This document shows positions 30,036 through 42,399 of a DNA stretch of 64,000 nt, in pieces. The translations under genes were made by a program, and so were the position numbers. Below the pieces are notes generated by a model that was not told the DNA's origin, searched no databases, and was given only the letters and a program-made list of their open reading frames with translations. Each line of letters begins with the position of its first letter. Position 1 is the first letter of the stretch. The DNA is from Rutpela maculata (taxonomy: Eukaryota; Arthropoda; Insecta; Coleoptera; Cerambycidae): the NCBI GenBank assembly GCA_936432065.2, contig OW386293.2, forward strand, positions 68,403,965-68,467,964, in the 5' to 3' direction.

Positions 30036-30644
30036 GTAAAAATAAGGATAGCTTTATAAAATTATTGCGCAAAGAGTTAATAGATAATGACTTTAATGTT
30101 CAAATATGCAGAGAAGACTACAATCGTGCTATTGGTTTGAAAACCGAAGACAATCAAGTTATAATAGTTGGCGAAGACATTGACCTTTTGGTTATAATGA
30201 CTCAAATAGCATGGAATCATCATGAAAAAATCTATTTTTACAAAACCTAAAATTAATAAAATAATTGACAAACATTATGATGAAAATATAATTGTTTGCA
30301 ATTCCACCTACTGAAGAGGTAATAGAAAGAAACTGTTTAAAAGTACATTTCCAAGTCCAAAAATGATTATATTTTGAGGAAGATCCGTTACAATTCTGGT
30401 GGCTTAAAACTGAGAATGGCTCTTAATGCCTGTTATAAGTGAAAGTAATGCTTTTCCTACAAATTTATTAAGTGACATTTCTTGTAAATGTACGAATATT
30501 CTATTCTATGTCTATTGTAAAAGAAATAATTGTGCCAACGCTTCTTCTACCTTTGATGAATCGGCTATCGATGAGAAATGCGGTGAAATTATGGCATATT
30601 ACGGTAATGAAATTAATATAGTATATTTAATTTTGTTTCGATGA
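30036..30644 (+). pseudogene. decayed gene with GEDIDLLV motif and Cys-rich C-terminus
   Basis: An open stretch after a stop at ~30035 reads NKDSFIKLL-RKELIDNDFNVQ, then NQVIIVGEDIDLLVIM, then HHEKIYFYKT and a stop. After several frame changes come QFWWLKTENGS and NLLSDISCKCTNI with CKRNNCAN (about 30384-30545). I recall multi-copy arthropod and cnidarian proteins of unknown function with the same order: a GEDTDLLVLL motif followed by YFLKPGKG, then 'W.L.NG', then a Cys-rich 'ISCxC' tail. The open frame begins with TTG at 30065, which is not a credible start. The gene is broken by several frameshifts and stops. Such genes may be transposon-borne; here it lies between inverted repeat arms. Confidence 0.5.
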
Positions 30645-33309
30645 AAATTGGGTGAAAGGAAGGTCAAAGAAAATACATTTTATCTGAAATGTCAAATTTT
30701 AAATGCATTTTTGACGTTGCGAAATGTCACATTTTTCATAACTATCAGTTTCATTGCGTAACTAGTTATGTAATGAATATTTACGTAACTGATAAACTGA
30801 TTATTAAACCCATTTGTTGACACCAATTTTCAAATTTCTTATATACTTCTTCATTCATGCTTTTTGATTTACCAGGTATTATTGAATTTACTGCTAAATT
30901 AGACAATTGTTCTATTATAGCAGATGGAATATACTGTAGCGGTTACATTTATCGTTCCACGATAATGATTTTCTTGAGACACCTTGTATGTATGTATACT
31001 AAAGATTCTGGATACGTGGTTTAGGCAACCAGACGTACACGTCGGTGTATGATTGGTTTGTATTGAAAAACCGTAAAATTTTAAATTCATTTGTTAATAT
31101 ATAAATTAAATTTCAAAATAAAGCAACATACTTTTGTGTCATCTTTTATATTTTCTAAATTTTCTATTTGTTGTACTGGTGATAAATACATAAGAAAAAC
31201 TTCTTTATCAATCTCCTTGTTTGGTCCAAAATCTAAGAACAAAGAGGAAATATTAATTATGTAATAATTAAGCACAGTAAAATCTAATTAAGTATGTAAC
31301 TATACATTGGTTACAATATTTGTGTAATCCACAATTAGTTTGGGAGATATATTTGTCATACAATGTGTGAAATCAAAATAATTTGTTGGTTATAATGTTT
31401 TGAATTTATGAATAAATAAAGTGAACTGAGTGTTAAGGAAAAGCCAAAATCTTGAAGAAGTATATTTGTGAATATATTGCCTCAAAATTCAAATTCAAAT
31501 GAGTGTACAAGTTGTCAAGTTCATTTAGTGATATTAGATTGGCAAGAATGTGTGCCTACAAAAAACTAAATTAAATTCCTTTTTTTTTGTGGGAGAAAAA
31601 TCAGCCATACTGGCATTTAGTAAAAGGTGTAGCACATTTCTCCTGGTATTGACTTTGTTTTTGGTGAAGAGGCCCAATAACAACTAGGTAAATATTTTCC
31701 TTCATGATTCTTACAAATTTTTATATAAATTACATATCTACCGTTTCTTAGACGATAATATATTTTTAGGCTTTTTTAAACTTCACCCTCACTTCACCTT
31801 TTTTTTGATTTGCTATGGTTAATTTGCAACATTAGCAACCCAAAATAAGATTTTACCTGTACCTGTCTATTGTATCACACCTGACCGTTCGAGGCTCTCG
31901 GAGAGATAGTTCACGTAATCACATGGTCGAGCCGGAACTTCATGTCGGAGTTTAGAAATGTTATGAAGACATAGCCTGCAGATTATTTGGTAGCACACAG
32001 TTTCCTGTTTATCAACCCCAGGACCAATAGTTGTCCATTCGTAGCTGTACCGAACAGTATCGAGGTACTCTAGCTTGCTCGTTATCTACTACGGAAGGCA
32101 ATTGTAAGTACGCTTTAGACTTTTTAATTCCATGTCCGCTGGTCAGCATCAGTAGCTGCAACTTCTACGAAAATGAATTACACCCAGTAGACGAGACAGC
32201 TAATGTCAAGAGAACTGTGGGTACATTTTTACAAATATTCATATTTTGAAGTATTACCTTTTTGACTTAATGTAAACTCAAAAGAACAGCTGTTTATTGA
32301 GTCCCTGGTATTCATTGAATTACTGCTAAAAAGAAATAAAATAGGTGTTATAATATATAATTAATAACAATAATATTTAAGGACTTACTATTTGTGAGCT
32401 TTTAACTGGCTTAGCCTACTTTATGTTGATTCATTTTTAATGTAGCTACCCATCTTTTACTTGGAGTTAGTATTTTATGTAGATTAATATCCAAATTGTT
32501 TGTAAACGCTGATGTAACCATAATACTGAACCTTTGAGGTTATGTCACAGCCGTTCTCAGTCAGATAGAGAGCAAGGGCGTATTGCATAACGACCAGTGT
32601 ACATAATTGCCATTGGATCAAAAGTAACAAAAAAAGGAAACTGGTGGTTGATAAATTTATTTTATTGTTTGTTTATGAGAAGTCGCGTGTCATATTTCAT
32701 ATTGTTCATATTTTTAGTGCTTTTACATATTGTTTTATTGTTTCATTTTTTAGATTAAGTCATATCAATCATTACTGTTATACATACTAACTAACTAACT
32801 TCATTAATTTATGTAATATAAGGTTTTTGAATAGTAAACCTGCTTTTCATTATTTATTCATTCTGCCTGCTGCTGTTTCATTATTATTTGTTTGTTTAAT
32901 AAGATCAAATAGACTGGCGCCTGCTCTGGTCTACTTAAAAGGCTTGTATAAACTGCTTAACTACCTGTTATAAACAAAATCGAAATACTTGAACCCATGC
33001 CCGCTCCCGACTTAAAAAGCTGCCGTGCTCAAGCTACTATCCTTTTTAAATAAAGGGCGTGGCAATACATATCTGAATCAACCATTTTCGACTTAAGTTG
33101 CTTCAAAAAATTTGGCAGATTGACAAGTAAAGTTTGTTTATATATAAATGTCAATCTATAGTAATGTTTAGGTAAAGCGATAAACACAGAACTTACTTGT
33201 ACAGCTACAAGCGTAGCTATGATGGGAACCCCAAAATAGGTTTCAAAATAAATTGTCATTTCTCTTCTAATTTAGAGCGGGATTAGATAAAATTTTGTAC
33301 TTAACATGT
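30645..33309. other. no recognised feature
   Basis: 2.7 kb of AT-rich sequence with chance frames only (30899-31275 minus, 32031-32249 plus, 33029-33259 minus). The piece at 30735-30800 has GTAACTAGTTA and GTAACTGATAAAC strings like the termini of the 4730 MITE and may be a remnant of it. Confidence 0.35.
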
Positions 33310-33425
33310 TATAAAAACAGTAATTTTACTTGACTCATGTAATTTGCAAAACTCGCTCGCTTCGCTCGCTCGTTTTGGTAAATTTTACATTCGTCATGTA
33401 AAATTACTCTTTTCATAACGGGTTG
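33310..33425. mobile_element. small foldback MITE
   Basis: GTTATAAAAACAGTAATTTTAC folds onto GTAAAATTACTCTTTTCATAAC around a centre with 'CTCGCTCGCTTCGCTCGCTCG'. It resembles the 4730-5263 element (CGAGCGAAGCGAG, GTAAAATTTTAC). Confidence 0.6.
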
Positions 33426-33437
33426 CGCAAATAACTA

Positions 33438-34040
33438 TTTGAAAATTGTAAAAATGCACTTAAAAAAAAAACGCACTCTTTTTGAAAATTAAAAAAAATG
33501 AACTCTATCCCCTAAAAGTACATAAAATAACGTACAATCGAAAAGAAAAAAAGTGACGTACCATGCCTCCTTGATAATTGACAAAGAATTAAAAATTTCA
33601 TTTCGTCCGTCATCTTTGACCGTTCTATTTGGCATACGGTGTCCCGGATTGGTGCATTATATTTGACCATAAATGAGTTTTATTTATGCCAACTTTGGTA
33701 AAATTACTCCTTGATTCTTTCGGTCATTTTTGGTGTTGTCTATTTTTTTCCAAGATGGTGGATTGACATATACATATCGGAATGGTCTATATTTTTTTTA
33801 AGAATTTTATTCGAAATATGCCAGTATTTTTAAAATTCCTATCCGATTACTAGTACAAGATATATTAAGCAGATAAGTTGAAAATCCGTGAAAGCGCGTC
33901 AAAAAGTGCATATAAATTTTGACGCACGAGGAATTTTTGGGTGCAAATATTTTTTCGTAATCGGGAGATCATAATACATAAGAATCAACAATAAAATTCC
34001 AGGTGGAATGCTGTCGCCGAAAAAAATCAATTCGACTGCA
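33438..34040 (-). repeat. right arm of ~630-bp inverted repeat
   Basis: Inverse of 29114-29749, ending AATTCGACTG near 34040. Directly followed by another foldback (34080-34870). Confidence 0.85.
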
Positions 34041-34079
34041 CTATTAAAAAATATGAAAATGAATAGAAAGCTAAATCAT

Positions 34080-34870
34080 TAATACTCCAGTCATTTTAGA
34101 CAAAAATATGGCTTCTGATCTAATAAAATATATCCTTCATTTTTTTAAATTGATTTATTTTGGTGATTTAAAGAAAATAGTCAAAATCGGCTACGAGATC
34201 ACTACGGCATAAAAAATTATTCAAGGTTAAAGTTCACAAAAAACGGTTTTTGCGAATATCGCGCTTTCTATTGTTCAGAGGCCAATTGGGGTTATTATGA
34301 AAATGAAAGATAATGAAATTCCGCACAAAAATGATCTCTTCCATTTTTTATGTACAACGAACGGTTTAGGCATTGTACGTAGAAAATGTATAAAATATTT
34401 TTCGTTCAAAATTTGATTATCTCTCATTTTCATAATAACCAACCTTAGTTAATATAATATATACAAGAAAAAAAATCCAATCAAAATTACTATACTGTAC
34501 AACAAAAAATTGTATAATGTGCTCACATAGTATAGGTAAACAAATTTTGAACTAAAAATATTTTATTAATTTTTTACGTACAATGCCTAAACCGTTCATT
34601 GTACATAAAAAATGGAAGAGATCATTTTTGTGTGGAATTTCAATATCTTTCATTTTCGTAATAACCTCAGTTGGCCCCCGAGCCATAAAAAGCGCGATAT
34701 TCGCAAAAAAATGGTTTTTGTGAATTTTGACCTTGAATAATTTTTTATGCCTTAGTGATCTCGTTGCCGATTCTTAATATTTTATTTAAACACCAAAATA
34801 AATTGATTTAAAAAAAAATGAAGGATATAATTTGTTAGATCAGAAAAGTTTAATTTCACTGGAGTATAAA
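34080..34870. repeat. foldback element with ~350-bp arms
   Basis: 34080-34435 ('AATACTCCAGTCATTTTAG' to 'TACGTAGAAAATG') is inverted at about 34525-34870 ('TTACGTACAATGCC' to 'TTCACTGGAGTATAAAGTATT'). The spacer is ~90 bp. Arms are about 85% identical by eye. No ORF. Confidence 0.8.
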
Positions 34871-36039
34871 GTATTACTTGTAATCAATTATGTCAAACAT
34901 TGCGGATTTTTTTTATTTTGGTTTTAGTTATTGCGAGTCACCGACACTCAAACCATTAATAATAAAATTAGTGGTCCTCATGTGCCACGAAAATCTGCAA
35001 AAGTTTTGCAATTATGATGAGATATTAGTACAATCAAATAGGTCGACGAATCAAAATTTTGAGGTAAATATTTGAATTTTTGATATAAGTTACTTTGAAG
35101 TATCTGAACACGATTAATGAAAGAAATTTTTTTTCAACCCCCGAGAAGGGGTGAAAAAAATATAATAGTGTTTTTTCAAAATTACTCAAAATATGTAAAA
35201 GCTAGTAAAAAAGTTTCAAATAAAAATTGCAAAGCATGAAATTTTGCATAAAAATGATCTCTTGACTTTTTTTGGTATTATTAAAATTAACATTTTGTGG
35301 TCATAAGTTAAGGGATGATATGTACAACTTTAAAAAATCATAGCGTGCTGAAAAGTTAATGAATTTAATTTTTTTTTTCTATTTACTCAGAAAAATATAT
35401 ACTTTCGTTTCAGACAAATGGATTTCTTTTAAATTATAGGAATTTTTCTCTAGTTTAATTTTTTATACAACTGTTTTTATCGTAAAATGAATCGGAAAGG
35501 AGATATTGTCAAAAAACCGTTTTTAGGAGCCACTTTTCCAATATGGCGACGGGAGCGGCAAAGATACGAGGAGGCAAAGTAAAAATTCGGAAATAGCACA
35601 TCGAAATCTATAAAATCACCAATTTTCAAAACTCCCGGAAAACTTCCCAGGTAAAACTACCAAATGACTGTACTAAAGTAGAGAGTAGCACGAAACTGTA
35701 CCGTATTACCTAATATCAATTTGAAATCGGTGCAAAACGTATTTTTGAAATTAAATATTTTTGCACTGACTTAGGTACAGTTCCTTGCTACTTTCCACTA
35801 ATAGGTAGGCAGGTATTTGTAAAACTAATTAAAATTTTATTTCTTACCTTTTAGAGATAATTTTTGAAGGCGGCTCGATTTAAAAAAACATTTTTTTTCA
35901 ACTTTTTAGAAGCTTCTTTTATTTATTTACCTTTTACATAGTGAAGGAAACTATTGCGAGAAAATCTGTACATTCGTCTTAGTGTGAAATGGAAAACCGC
36001 TACCTAATGAATTACTATGTCCACATCTAAATTTCCGGA
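34871..36039. other. no recognised feature
   Basis: AT-rich. A short GC-richer patch at 35535-35580 ('AATATGGCGACGGGAGCGG') has no clear meaning. Confidence 0.35.
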
Positions 36040-36627
36040 GGAGGTGGTCGTGGAGGGTGGCTGATACAAAAAAAATTATTAGGCTTTGGTTCTTGTACAC
36101 GCACTAAACCGCAATTTTATTTTTGTACCCTCTTTAATAATGGAGTGGAGGGGGTAATGGGATAATAGTGAGGATAGCTGTTGTCAAAACAAAAGTTGAG
36201 GCCTTTGATTCTTGTATACATACTAAATCACAATTTTATTTTTTTCACCCCCTTTAATAATGGGGTGGGGGGTAGCTGATTCTAAACAAATGAGTCTTTG
36301 GCTTCTCATACATACATCAAATCCTAATTTTATGGACTCTTACTTGCTTGTTTTACCTATTTACCCCCATTTACCCCCAACCTTTCAACGGAATAAGATC
36401 AAAATATAAACTAGCTCCAGATCTCGCTATAGTACATCGGTGTTCCAAATTTAAAGTCACTATCATGGCGTAATCGTGCTCACAAAAAATGTTACAGACA
36501 TACATACCGACCGACTCAGATTTTTTTTGCTGAAACTTAAAATCTCGACGCTTCATGACATTCTAAGCCTATTTGAGCAAAAAAAAACCATTTCTTTTAC
36601 GATTACTAAACTTCCACAATGTGGAAG
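36040..36627 (+). mobile_element. family A copy
   Basis: Begins 'GGAGGTGGTCGTGGAGGGTG'. It has two or three of the internal 'CTTTGGTTCTTGTACACGCACTAAA' units, then 'TTTACCCCCATTTACCCCC' and 'AATCTCGACGCTTCATGAC', and ends in the hairpin ACTTCCACAATGTGGAAGT. The left terminus is missing. Confidence 0.75.
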
Positions 36628-37011
36628 TAAAAGGCAAACCATTTGATCACACTCTATGATAATTCATAAAGTTTTGTAAAGTTTTTAATTTTCTTTATAT
36701 ATCTTGTCAACTAGGTATTAAACAATATTTGCTGGATAAAAGAAAAAGTTTTAAATCGAGCAACGCATTCCAAAATAACAGGTTGTTGCGGTATTAAATA
36801 GCACCCACTGTATATAACATGCTAGGAAGTTATAATAATAATACTCTGTTGTTTCTGAAAAATTATCATTATTATTATAAATCTAGAACTAAGATCTTAA
36901 TTGAAATCACCGGCGACTACGCCAAATCTTCGAATTGCTCGTAATATAAAAAACTTGTTTCCCATTATTGTTCACCTTACACTAGATGTAGCTTGATAAA
37001 TTTAGTGTGGG
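36628..37011. other. no recognised feature
   Basis: AT-rich single-copy-looking sequence. Confidence 0.35.
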
Positions 37012-37225
37012 ATTATTAATAGAACATCCCAGAATCGATCTAAGTCGAAGAATAAATAAAAATTTCGACTTAGGAAAAATTTATGAAAAAGACATTTTAG
37101 AGCATAACTTTTTACAGCATAATTTTAGAGCATAAGTTTGAAAGGCATCAAAGCTGAAGACTGGCACAAAAGAACTCATACATGTTCGCAGAATGCGTAA
37201 GGCACCACCAGGTGAAAATTCGAAG
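37012..37225 (+). repeat. fragment shared with the 5478-5862 MITE
   Basis: 'CCCAGAATCGATCTAAGTCG', 'AATTTCGACTTAGGAAA' and 'GACTGGCACAAAAGAACT' match 5611-5805 in the same order. The MITE termini are absent, so either this is a separate element found inside that MITE or a remnant of one. Confidence 0.65.
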
Positions 37226-37389
37226 AGGCACCGAATTTTCACTTAGGAAAATATGTTTATATCCAGGCCATGATAGTGAAAGGATATTATGGTCATGGAA
37301 AAGTATACCGAAAATAAAAGTATATTTTTGGTTCAGAAAAAAATGTATTTTACTTTTTCGAAAGTGCGCCAAAATTGGAAATTTAACGA

Positions 37390-37559
37390 GGCGATGCATA
37401 GTGGGAAAAATATGCCCTTTCTTGGACAAAAATCTGCGGACAGTAGAGATTTCAATCCAATTAAATGAAAAAAATGGTAAATATCCTTAAGACATTATAC
37501 TTTAGAGTAGTGCTGCGACAAATTGGCTTTGGGTTAACATAACCTAAAAATCGCAGATA
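37390..37559 (+). repeat. flank repeat linked to family A (copy 1)
   Basis: 'ATAGTGGGAAAAATATGCCC', 'GGACAAAAATCTGCGGACAG' and 'AGTAGTGCTGCGACAAATTGG' recur inverted at 39780-39955 and direct at 41330-41502. Each copy lies immediately outside the ACTTCCAC hairpin end of a family A copy, so it is probably part of a longer subfamily. Confidence 0.75.
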
Positions 37560-38835
37560 TTACTTCCACAACCAGTGGAAGTATAGAAACGACAAGAAAT
37601 TTAAAAAAATTTTTATTGTTCAAATAGGCTTAGAAGGTCATGAAACATCGAGATTTTAAGTTTGAGCAAACAAAAATGTCTGTCTGCCTGTCTGAAACTT
37701 TTTTGTGCGCACGATTACTCTGGAATATTGACTTGAAATTTGGTACATGTATGTATTTTAACGAGATCTGGAACTAGATTATATTTTCATCTTATTCCGT
37801 TGGAGGGTTGGGGGGGGGGGGGGTAAATTGGGGTAAATGGAGGTAAATAGGTAAATCAAGCAGGTAAGAGTCCATAAAATTGGTATTTGGTATACAACGT
37901 GATCTACCATGATATGCGGAAAATTTAACAGTAGGTTGTCCCCACCGAAAGGAGTTAAAAAATGAAAAATTAAAAAAAAATGACCAAAAAAATTACCTTA
38001 TTTTTTTGTAGAAATGCGCCGCCAATGACTGACTAATCTAACGTAACGCGGTACAACCACTTTATCAGACTTAGGATTGACACTACTGACAGCAAAGCTG
38101 GATAAGATAGAAGTGACTTTTTGGTTTTAATCAAATCACACTACAAAAATAGCGAAATAAATCGAAGACATTGACCCCATGCTGAAACGACAAGCAGATA
38201 TACGAGATATTTAGTTAAACCGATCAATGACACGGCGGTGTCCCTATTGTTCGACTGAAAACAAAAAACGCGGCTCTCTTTAGGGGTCTACACATGATCC
38301 AGCGGCAGGGAGCCAGCCTTGTCGGCATGCTTTGAACTCATTCGTAAAAGCGTACCGACAATGTTGACTCCCTGCCGCTGGATCTTTTTTTGATCTCGCC
38401 GGCCGGCTTCACTTTTTATGCCAATTAAGGAAATGTAAACAACTCGAATACGTTCTTTCACAAGTAAGTTCGTCGACCTATTCAGGAGTAGGTCAGGACT
38501 TACTCAACATCAGTACTGTATCTTTGCAAATTTACTAATAATTTAAAATACTAAATTACAGAATCCTCTAAAATTTTGCAGGGGCTTTCCCACATTGAAG
38601 ACTAGTACACCATTTTATTTTCCGCATTTCTTGGTAGATCACGCTGTATACAAGAGAAGCTAATGGCTCAGAAAAAATGTTGACATTAGCCGCCCCCATT
38701 ACTACCCCCAGCCCATTATAAAAAGGGGTGAAAAAAATGTGATTTAGTATGTGTACAAGAACAAAAGGCCTCATTTTTTTCTCACTTCATCCACCCTCAC
38801 TACCGATGAGGCATATCGTTTTATGGGTTTTTGGT
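37560..38835 (-). mobile_element. family A copy, interrupted by a mariner-like MITE
   Basis: Inverted copy from ACTTCCACAACCAGTGGAAGT (37563) through a G-run at 37811 to 'CATATCGTTTTATGGGTTTTTGG'. It is split at 'GGTATTTGGTA' / 'TACAAGAGAAGC' by the 37893-38648 MITE. The uninterrupted target is visible in other copies (GGTATTTAGTATATATAAGAGAAGC split over two parts). Confidence 0.75.
37893..38648 (+). mobile_element. mariner-like MITE, copy 2
   Basis: TA-CAACGTGATCTACCATGA to TCTTGGTAGATCACGCTG-TA, same family as 25383-26024. It carries an extra ~150 bp near 38274-38426 with inverted GATCCAGCGGCAGGGAG / CTCCCTGCCGCTGGATC that copy 1 lacks, so another small element jumped into it. Confidence 0.8.
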
Positions 38836-38841
38836 AGTAGT

Positions 38842-39124
38842 AGTGTTCATGTAGATTGGATAGCAAATTCATTTTTATGAGGTCATAAATGAATTGCTTA
38901 AATTTTTTGAATCGCTTTTAACGTATAAACCATAATTCTTTTAAGAGGTTAAAATTGGAGTTGAAGGTTTAAGGTGGTGAAAATTCGAGATTCAAGTGAA
39001 ATAAAGTTTAAGTGATCAAAAGTTGTTCTTCAGGAGTTTTTGATGTAGATCTCACAATTAATCTTATCCGCATCCTATCGATACCATAAAAATGAATTTG
39101 GTATCCAATCTACGTGAACACTAC
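38842..39124. mobile_element. MITE, TIR AGTAGTGTTCAYGTAGATTGG
   Basis: 'AGTGTTCATGTAGATTGGAT' then AAATTCATTTTTATG at the left are matched in inverse by 'CATAAAAATGAATTTGG' and 'ATCCAATCTACGTGAACACT' at the right. It lies in the spacer between two family A copies of opposite orientation. No ORF. Confidence 0.7.
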
Positions 39125-39189
39125 TTCGTTTGTGGCTCTTGATCAAGGAGGCAAACGCGGAATAAAGAGAAAAAAATCGCTGCCCAAGG

Positions 39190-39776
39190 AATCACTACTT
39201 CCACATCCAAGTCTCTCACAACGAAAAAAAATTTGTACGTGAAAATAATTGTTTATGGAACTTTAATAATATTTGAAATCGTCTACCCCAAAAACCCATA
39301 AAACGATATGCCTTATAGGTATTGGGGGGGGGGGGTAGAGATGGTGAATGAAGTGAAAAAAAATGAGGCCTCTTGTTCTTGTACACATACTAAATCACAT
39401 TTTTTTCACCCCCTTTTATAATGGGGTGGGGGTAGTAATGGGGGTCGATAATGCCAACATTTTTTTTTTTGAGACATTAGCTTCTCTTGTATATACCAAA
39501 TACCAATTTTATGGACTCTTACCTGCTTGATTTACCTATTTACCCCCATTTACACCAATTTACCCCCGAACCCTTCAATACCCCTACATACATGTACCAA
39601 ATTTCAAGTCAATATTCCAGAGTAATCGTGAGCACAAAAAAAGTTACAGACAGACCGACAGACAGACAGACTTTTTTTGGCTCAAACTTAAAATCTCGAC
39701 GTTTTATGACATTCTAAGCCTATTTGAATAATAAAAAAAATTTTTGTCGTTTCTGTACTTCCACTGGTTGTGGAAG
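39190..39776 (+). mobile_element. family A copy
   Basis: From CACTACTTCCACATCCAAG to ACTTCCACTGGTTGTGGAAG, with a (G)n run near 39326 and the usual landmarks. It forms an inverted pair with 37560-38835. The frame at 39487-39717 is translated repeat. Confidence 0.75.
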
Positions 39777-39779
39777 CAA

Positions 39780-39955
39780 TATCTGCGATTTTTAGGATAG
39801 GTTAACACAAAGCCAATTTCTCGCAGCACTACTTTAAAGTACAATGTCTTAAGGGTATTTTCCATTTTTTTTTTATTTAATTTGATTGAAATCTCTACTG
39901 TCGGCAGATTTTTGTCCAAAAAAGGGCATATTTTTCCCACTGTGCGGACGTACTG
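39780..39955 (-). repeat. flank repeat linked to family A (copy 2)
   Basis: Inverse of 37390-37559, again touching the hairpin end of a family A copy. Confidence 0.7.
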
Positions 39956-40370
39956 AAAACACGAAACCGAAAAATGTGTCTATATGCAGTTATTAGGCTA
40001 AAAATAGACAAGGTCGCTTTCTCGAATAAAACAAATTTGGATTCAACCAGCGTCTCGTCAGTTCGACGAGTACATTGGAGAATTGGCAGAAAGCTGTGGT
40101 AGCAAAACCAAATGCAGGTCTTGAAAGATCGCAAAGTTATAGAGACAACCGCCTTGTTCATAAGTAAGATACAAAGGTTATTTGCAAAGAAGTCGCTCGA
40201 AGGCGAAGTCGTGTCACATCTCTTATATTGAACCTATACGAGGGCCGGTACGTCGCGACACAGGAAAGCTGTAATAACTCATATATAGTTGAACTCAAAT
40301 AGAACTCCGTTCCTGTGAATGATATAATCACTAAAAGGAACCTTAAAACTAACCACCAGTGTCCCAAATA
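39956..40370. other. no recognised feature
   Basis: Short chance frames on the minus strand (39895-40161, 40158-40457). Nothing recognisable. Confidence 0.35.
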
Positions 40371-40836
40371 ATAGTATATTATATTACTAGGAGTAGAACG
40401 CACTCTTTTTGTGTGTTGAGCCCAGGATTTGCGGCTGAGGCGAAGCCGAAGCCGCAAACTGGGCGAAACACAAAAAAAGGCGTTCTACTCCGTGTAATAT
40501 ATACTATTTTTTCTTCAAGTGTATTAAAATACAAAAATTCATTTATTTATCATAAATGTACAAATATTCAAACTACAGTCTTACATGTTGACACAATATG
40601 ACAAGTGGCTAGTGGATAGCGCGCCACCGGTGGTTTTCGGTATTAACATTATGTTACTAGTAAAACAATACCCACTACGGCGGCGCTTTCGGAACTAACA
40701 TTATGTTACTAGTAAAACAATGTCCACTACGGTGGCGTTCGGTACTAACATTTTGTTACTAGTAAAACAATGTCCTACTTCTACTTCTGTTTTTGGTGAC
40801 ATAATTTAAACATTTTAATACGCTTGAAGAAAAAAA
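40371..40836 (+). mobile_element. family C foldback element, copy 3
   Basis: Full copy in the same orientation as 18424-18886, with the GC-loop hairpin, the TTCTTCAAG-bounded part and the three internal direct repeats. A handful of substitutions relative to copy 1. Confidence 0.85.
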
Positions 40837-41329
40837 TATTTTTTATATTATTTTCAGTCAGTTCCAAAACCAAAGTGCATACATAAACTTCCGAGGAAGT
40901 TGTGTGAATCTTTTTATCTAATCAATTGCTATAGCACGCTCTCAATTAAATGGTAGTTGCGTAACCAAAGTCCTTACTCATCCTTGCCCTACTTGGGGGA
41001 GGCGTTTCATTGAAATTTATAGATTTTCTTATAGGATATTGCATATAATCATGTGTACTTATTTTGAACCTAATCAATAAATGGTATTACTACTCGAGCT
41101 TTTGTATTTTACTGATTGAATGGTTAACTTTCAATCTTATCCCTCCTGGGTTTTTTTTGTTAGGCCGGATGTATCCTAACACCCGTAAAGTTTGTAACTC
41201 ACTCAGGTAACGGTCACATCACGGAGGCTCGAGAGGAATTTTTTCATAAATGAAAATCGGAGATCTCTAAGATCCATTAAATTGTTAGGTAAATAAGATA
41301 AGGTGTATCAAGAAAAAAACCAATTTTGG
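40837..41329. other. no recognised feature
   Basis: AT-rich sequence without recognisable genes or shared repeats. Confidence 0.35.
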
Positions 41330-41850
41330 GGAGAGCGGCGCACAGTAGGAAAAATATGCTCTTTTTTGGACAGAAATCTGCTGACAGTAGAGATATCAAT
41401 CAATTTAAATGAAAAAAAAAAAATGGAAAATACCTTTAAGACATTGTACTTTAGAGTAGTGCTGCGACAAAGTGGCAAAGCTAACCTAAAAATCGTAGAT
41501 ATTACTTCCACATCCAATTTTTATTGTTCAAATAGGTTTACCTTACATTACCTTACCTTGCCATACCTACTAGGCTTAGAATGTCATGAGACGTCGAGAT
41601 TTTAAGTTTGAGCAAAATTCTGTCTGTCTGTAACTTTTTTCTGTGCGCACGATTACTTTGGAACCGTTTAAGATATTGACTTGAAATTTGGTACACGTAT
41701 GTATTTTAACGAGATCTGGAACTAGATTATATTTTCATCTTATTCCGTTGAACGGTTAAATTGGGGTAAATGGGAGTAAATAGGTAAATCAAGCAGGTAT
41801 GAATCCATAAAATTGGTATTTAGTATATACAATATACAATATCTCAGGGT
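41330..41850 (-). mobile_element. family A copy with flank repeat (truncated)
   Basis: The flank repeat (41330-41502, 'AGTAGGAAAAATATGCTC') is followed by ACTTCCACATCCA at 41506 and the inverted right half of family A up to 'AAAATTGGTATTTAGTATATA'. The hairpin second half is missing and about half the element is lost. Confidence 0.65.
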
Positions 41851-42395
41851 TTTTGATGCTGATCTCATCTTTAATCTTACTCGCATCATATCGATCCGTC
41901 AGAGGAATGAAAACAGGTTGATCTAAAAATTACGATATTCCAAATACTCGTCACTAGTTGCGTTGTAAATATTATTTTACTGACAGGTGAAAATAAGGAT
42001 AGTTTTCATCACACATGATTTTATTACCGCAGGTGGCTTTGCATTTGTAGCAGGTGAATGTTCTTGGGGTCATAAGTAGATCTTAATTTGTTTGTTTGAG
42101 TAAAATTTGATTCAAATCGAAAACAAAATAAAAAAGTTATAAGGGTGTCTTCATTTTAAGTGAGTCACAATGTACATTTAGGGAAATGTATACATTTCGA
42201 TAAAATATTACGTTAGTAAATACGTCGAGTGTTGCAAAATAAAGATTGTTTTGTGATTGTGATTTATTGGCAGACCACCGTAAATCATTTTGATAGAAAC
42301 ATTTCAGATACATAATTTATTTATTTATTAATTATCGATTTTGGCTGGCGAATATATAATATTTTTTCGGTACGACACATCGTTTCCGAGTTATA
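41851..42395. other. no recognised feature
   Basis: AT-rich sequence without recognisable genes or shared repeats. Confidence 0.35.
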
Positions 42396-42399
42396 AGCG

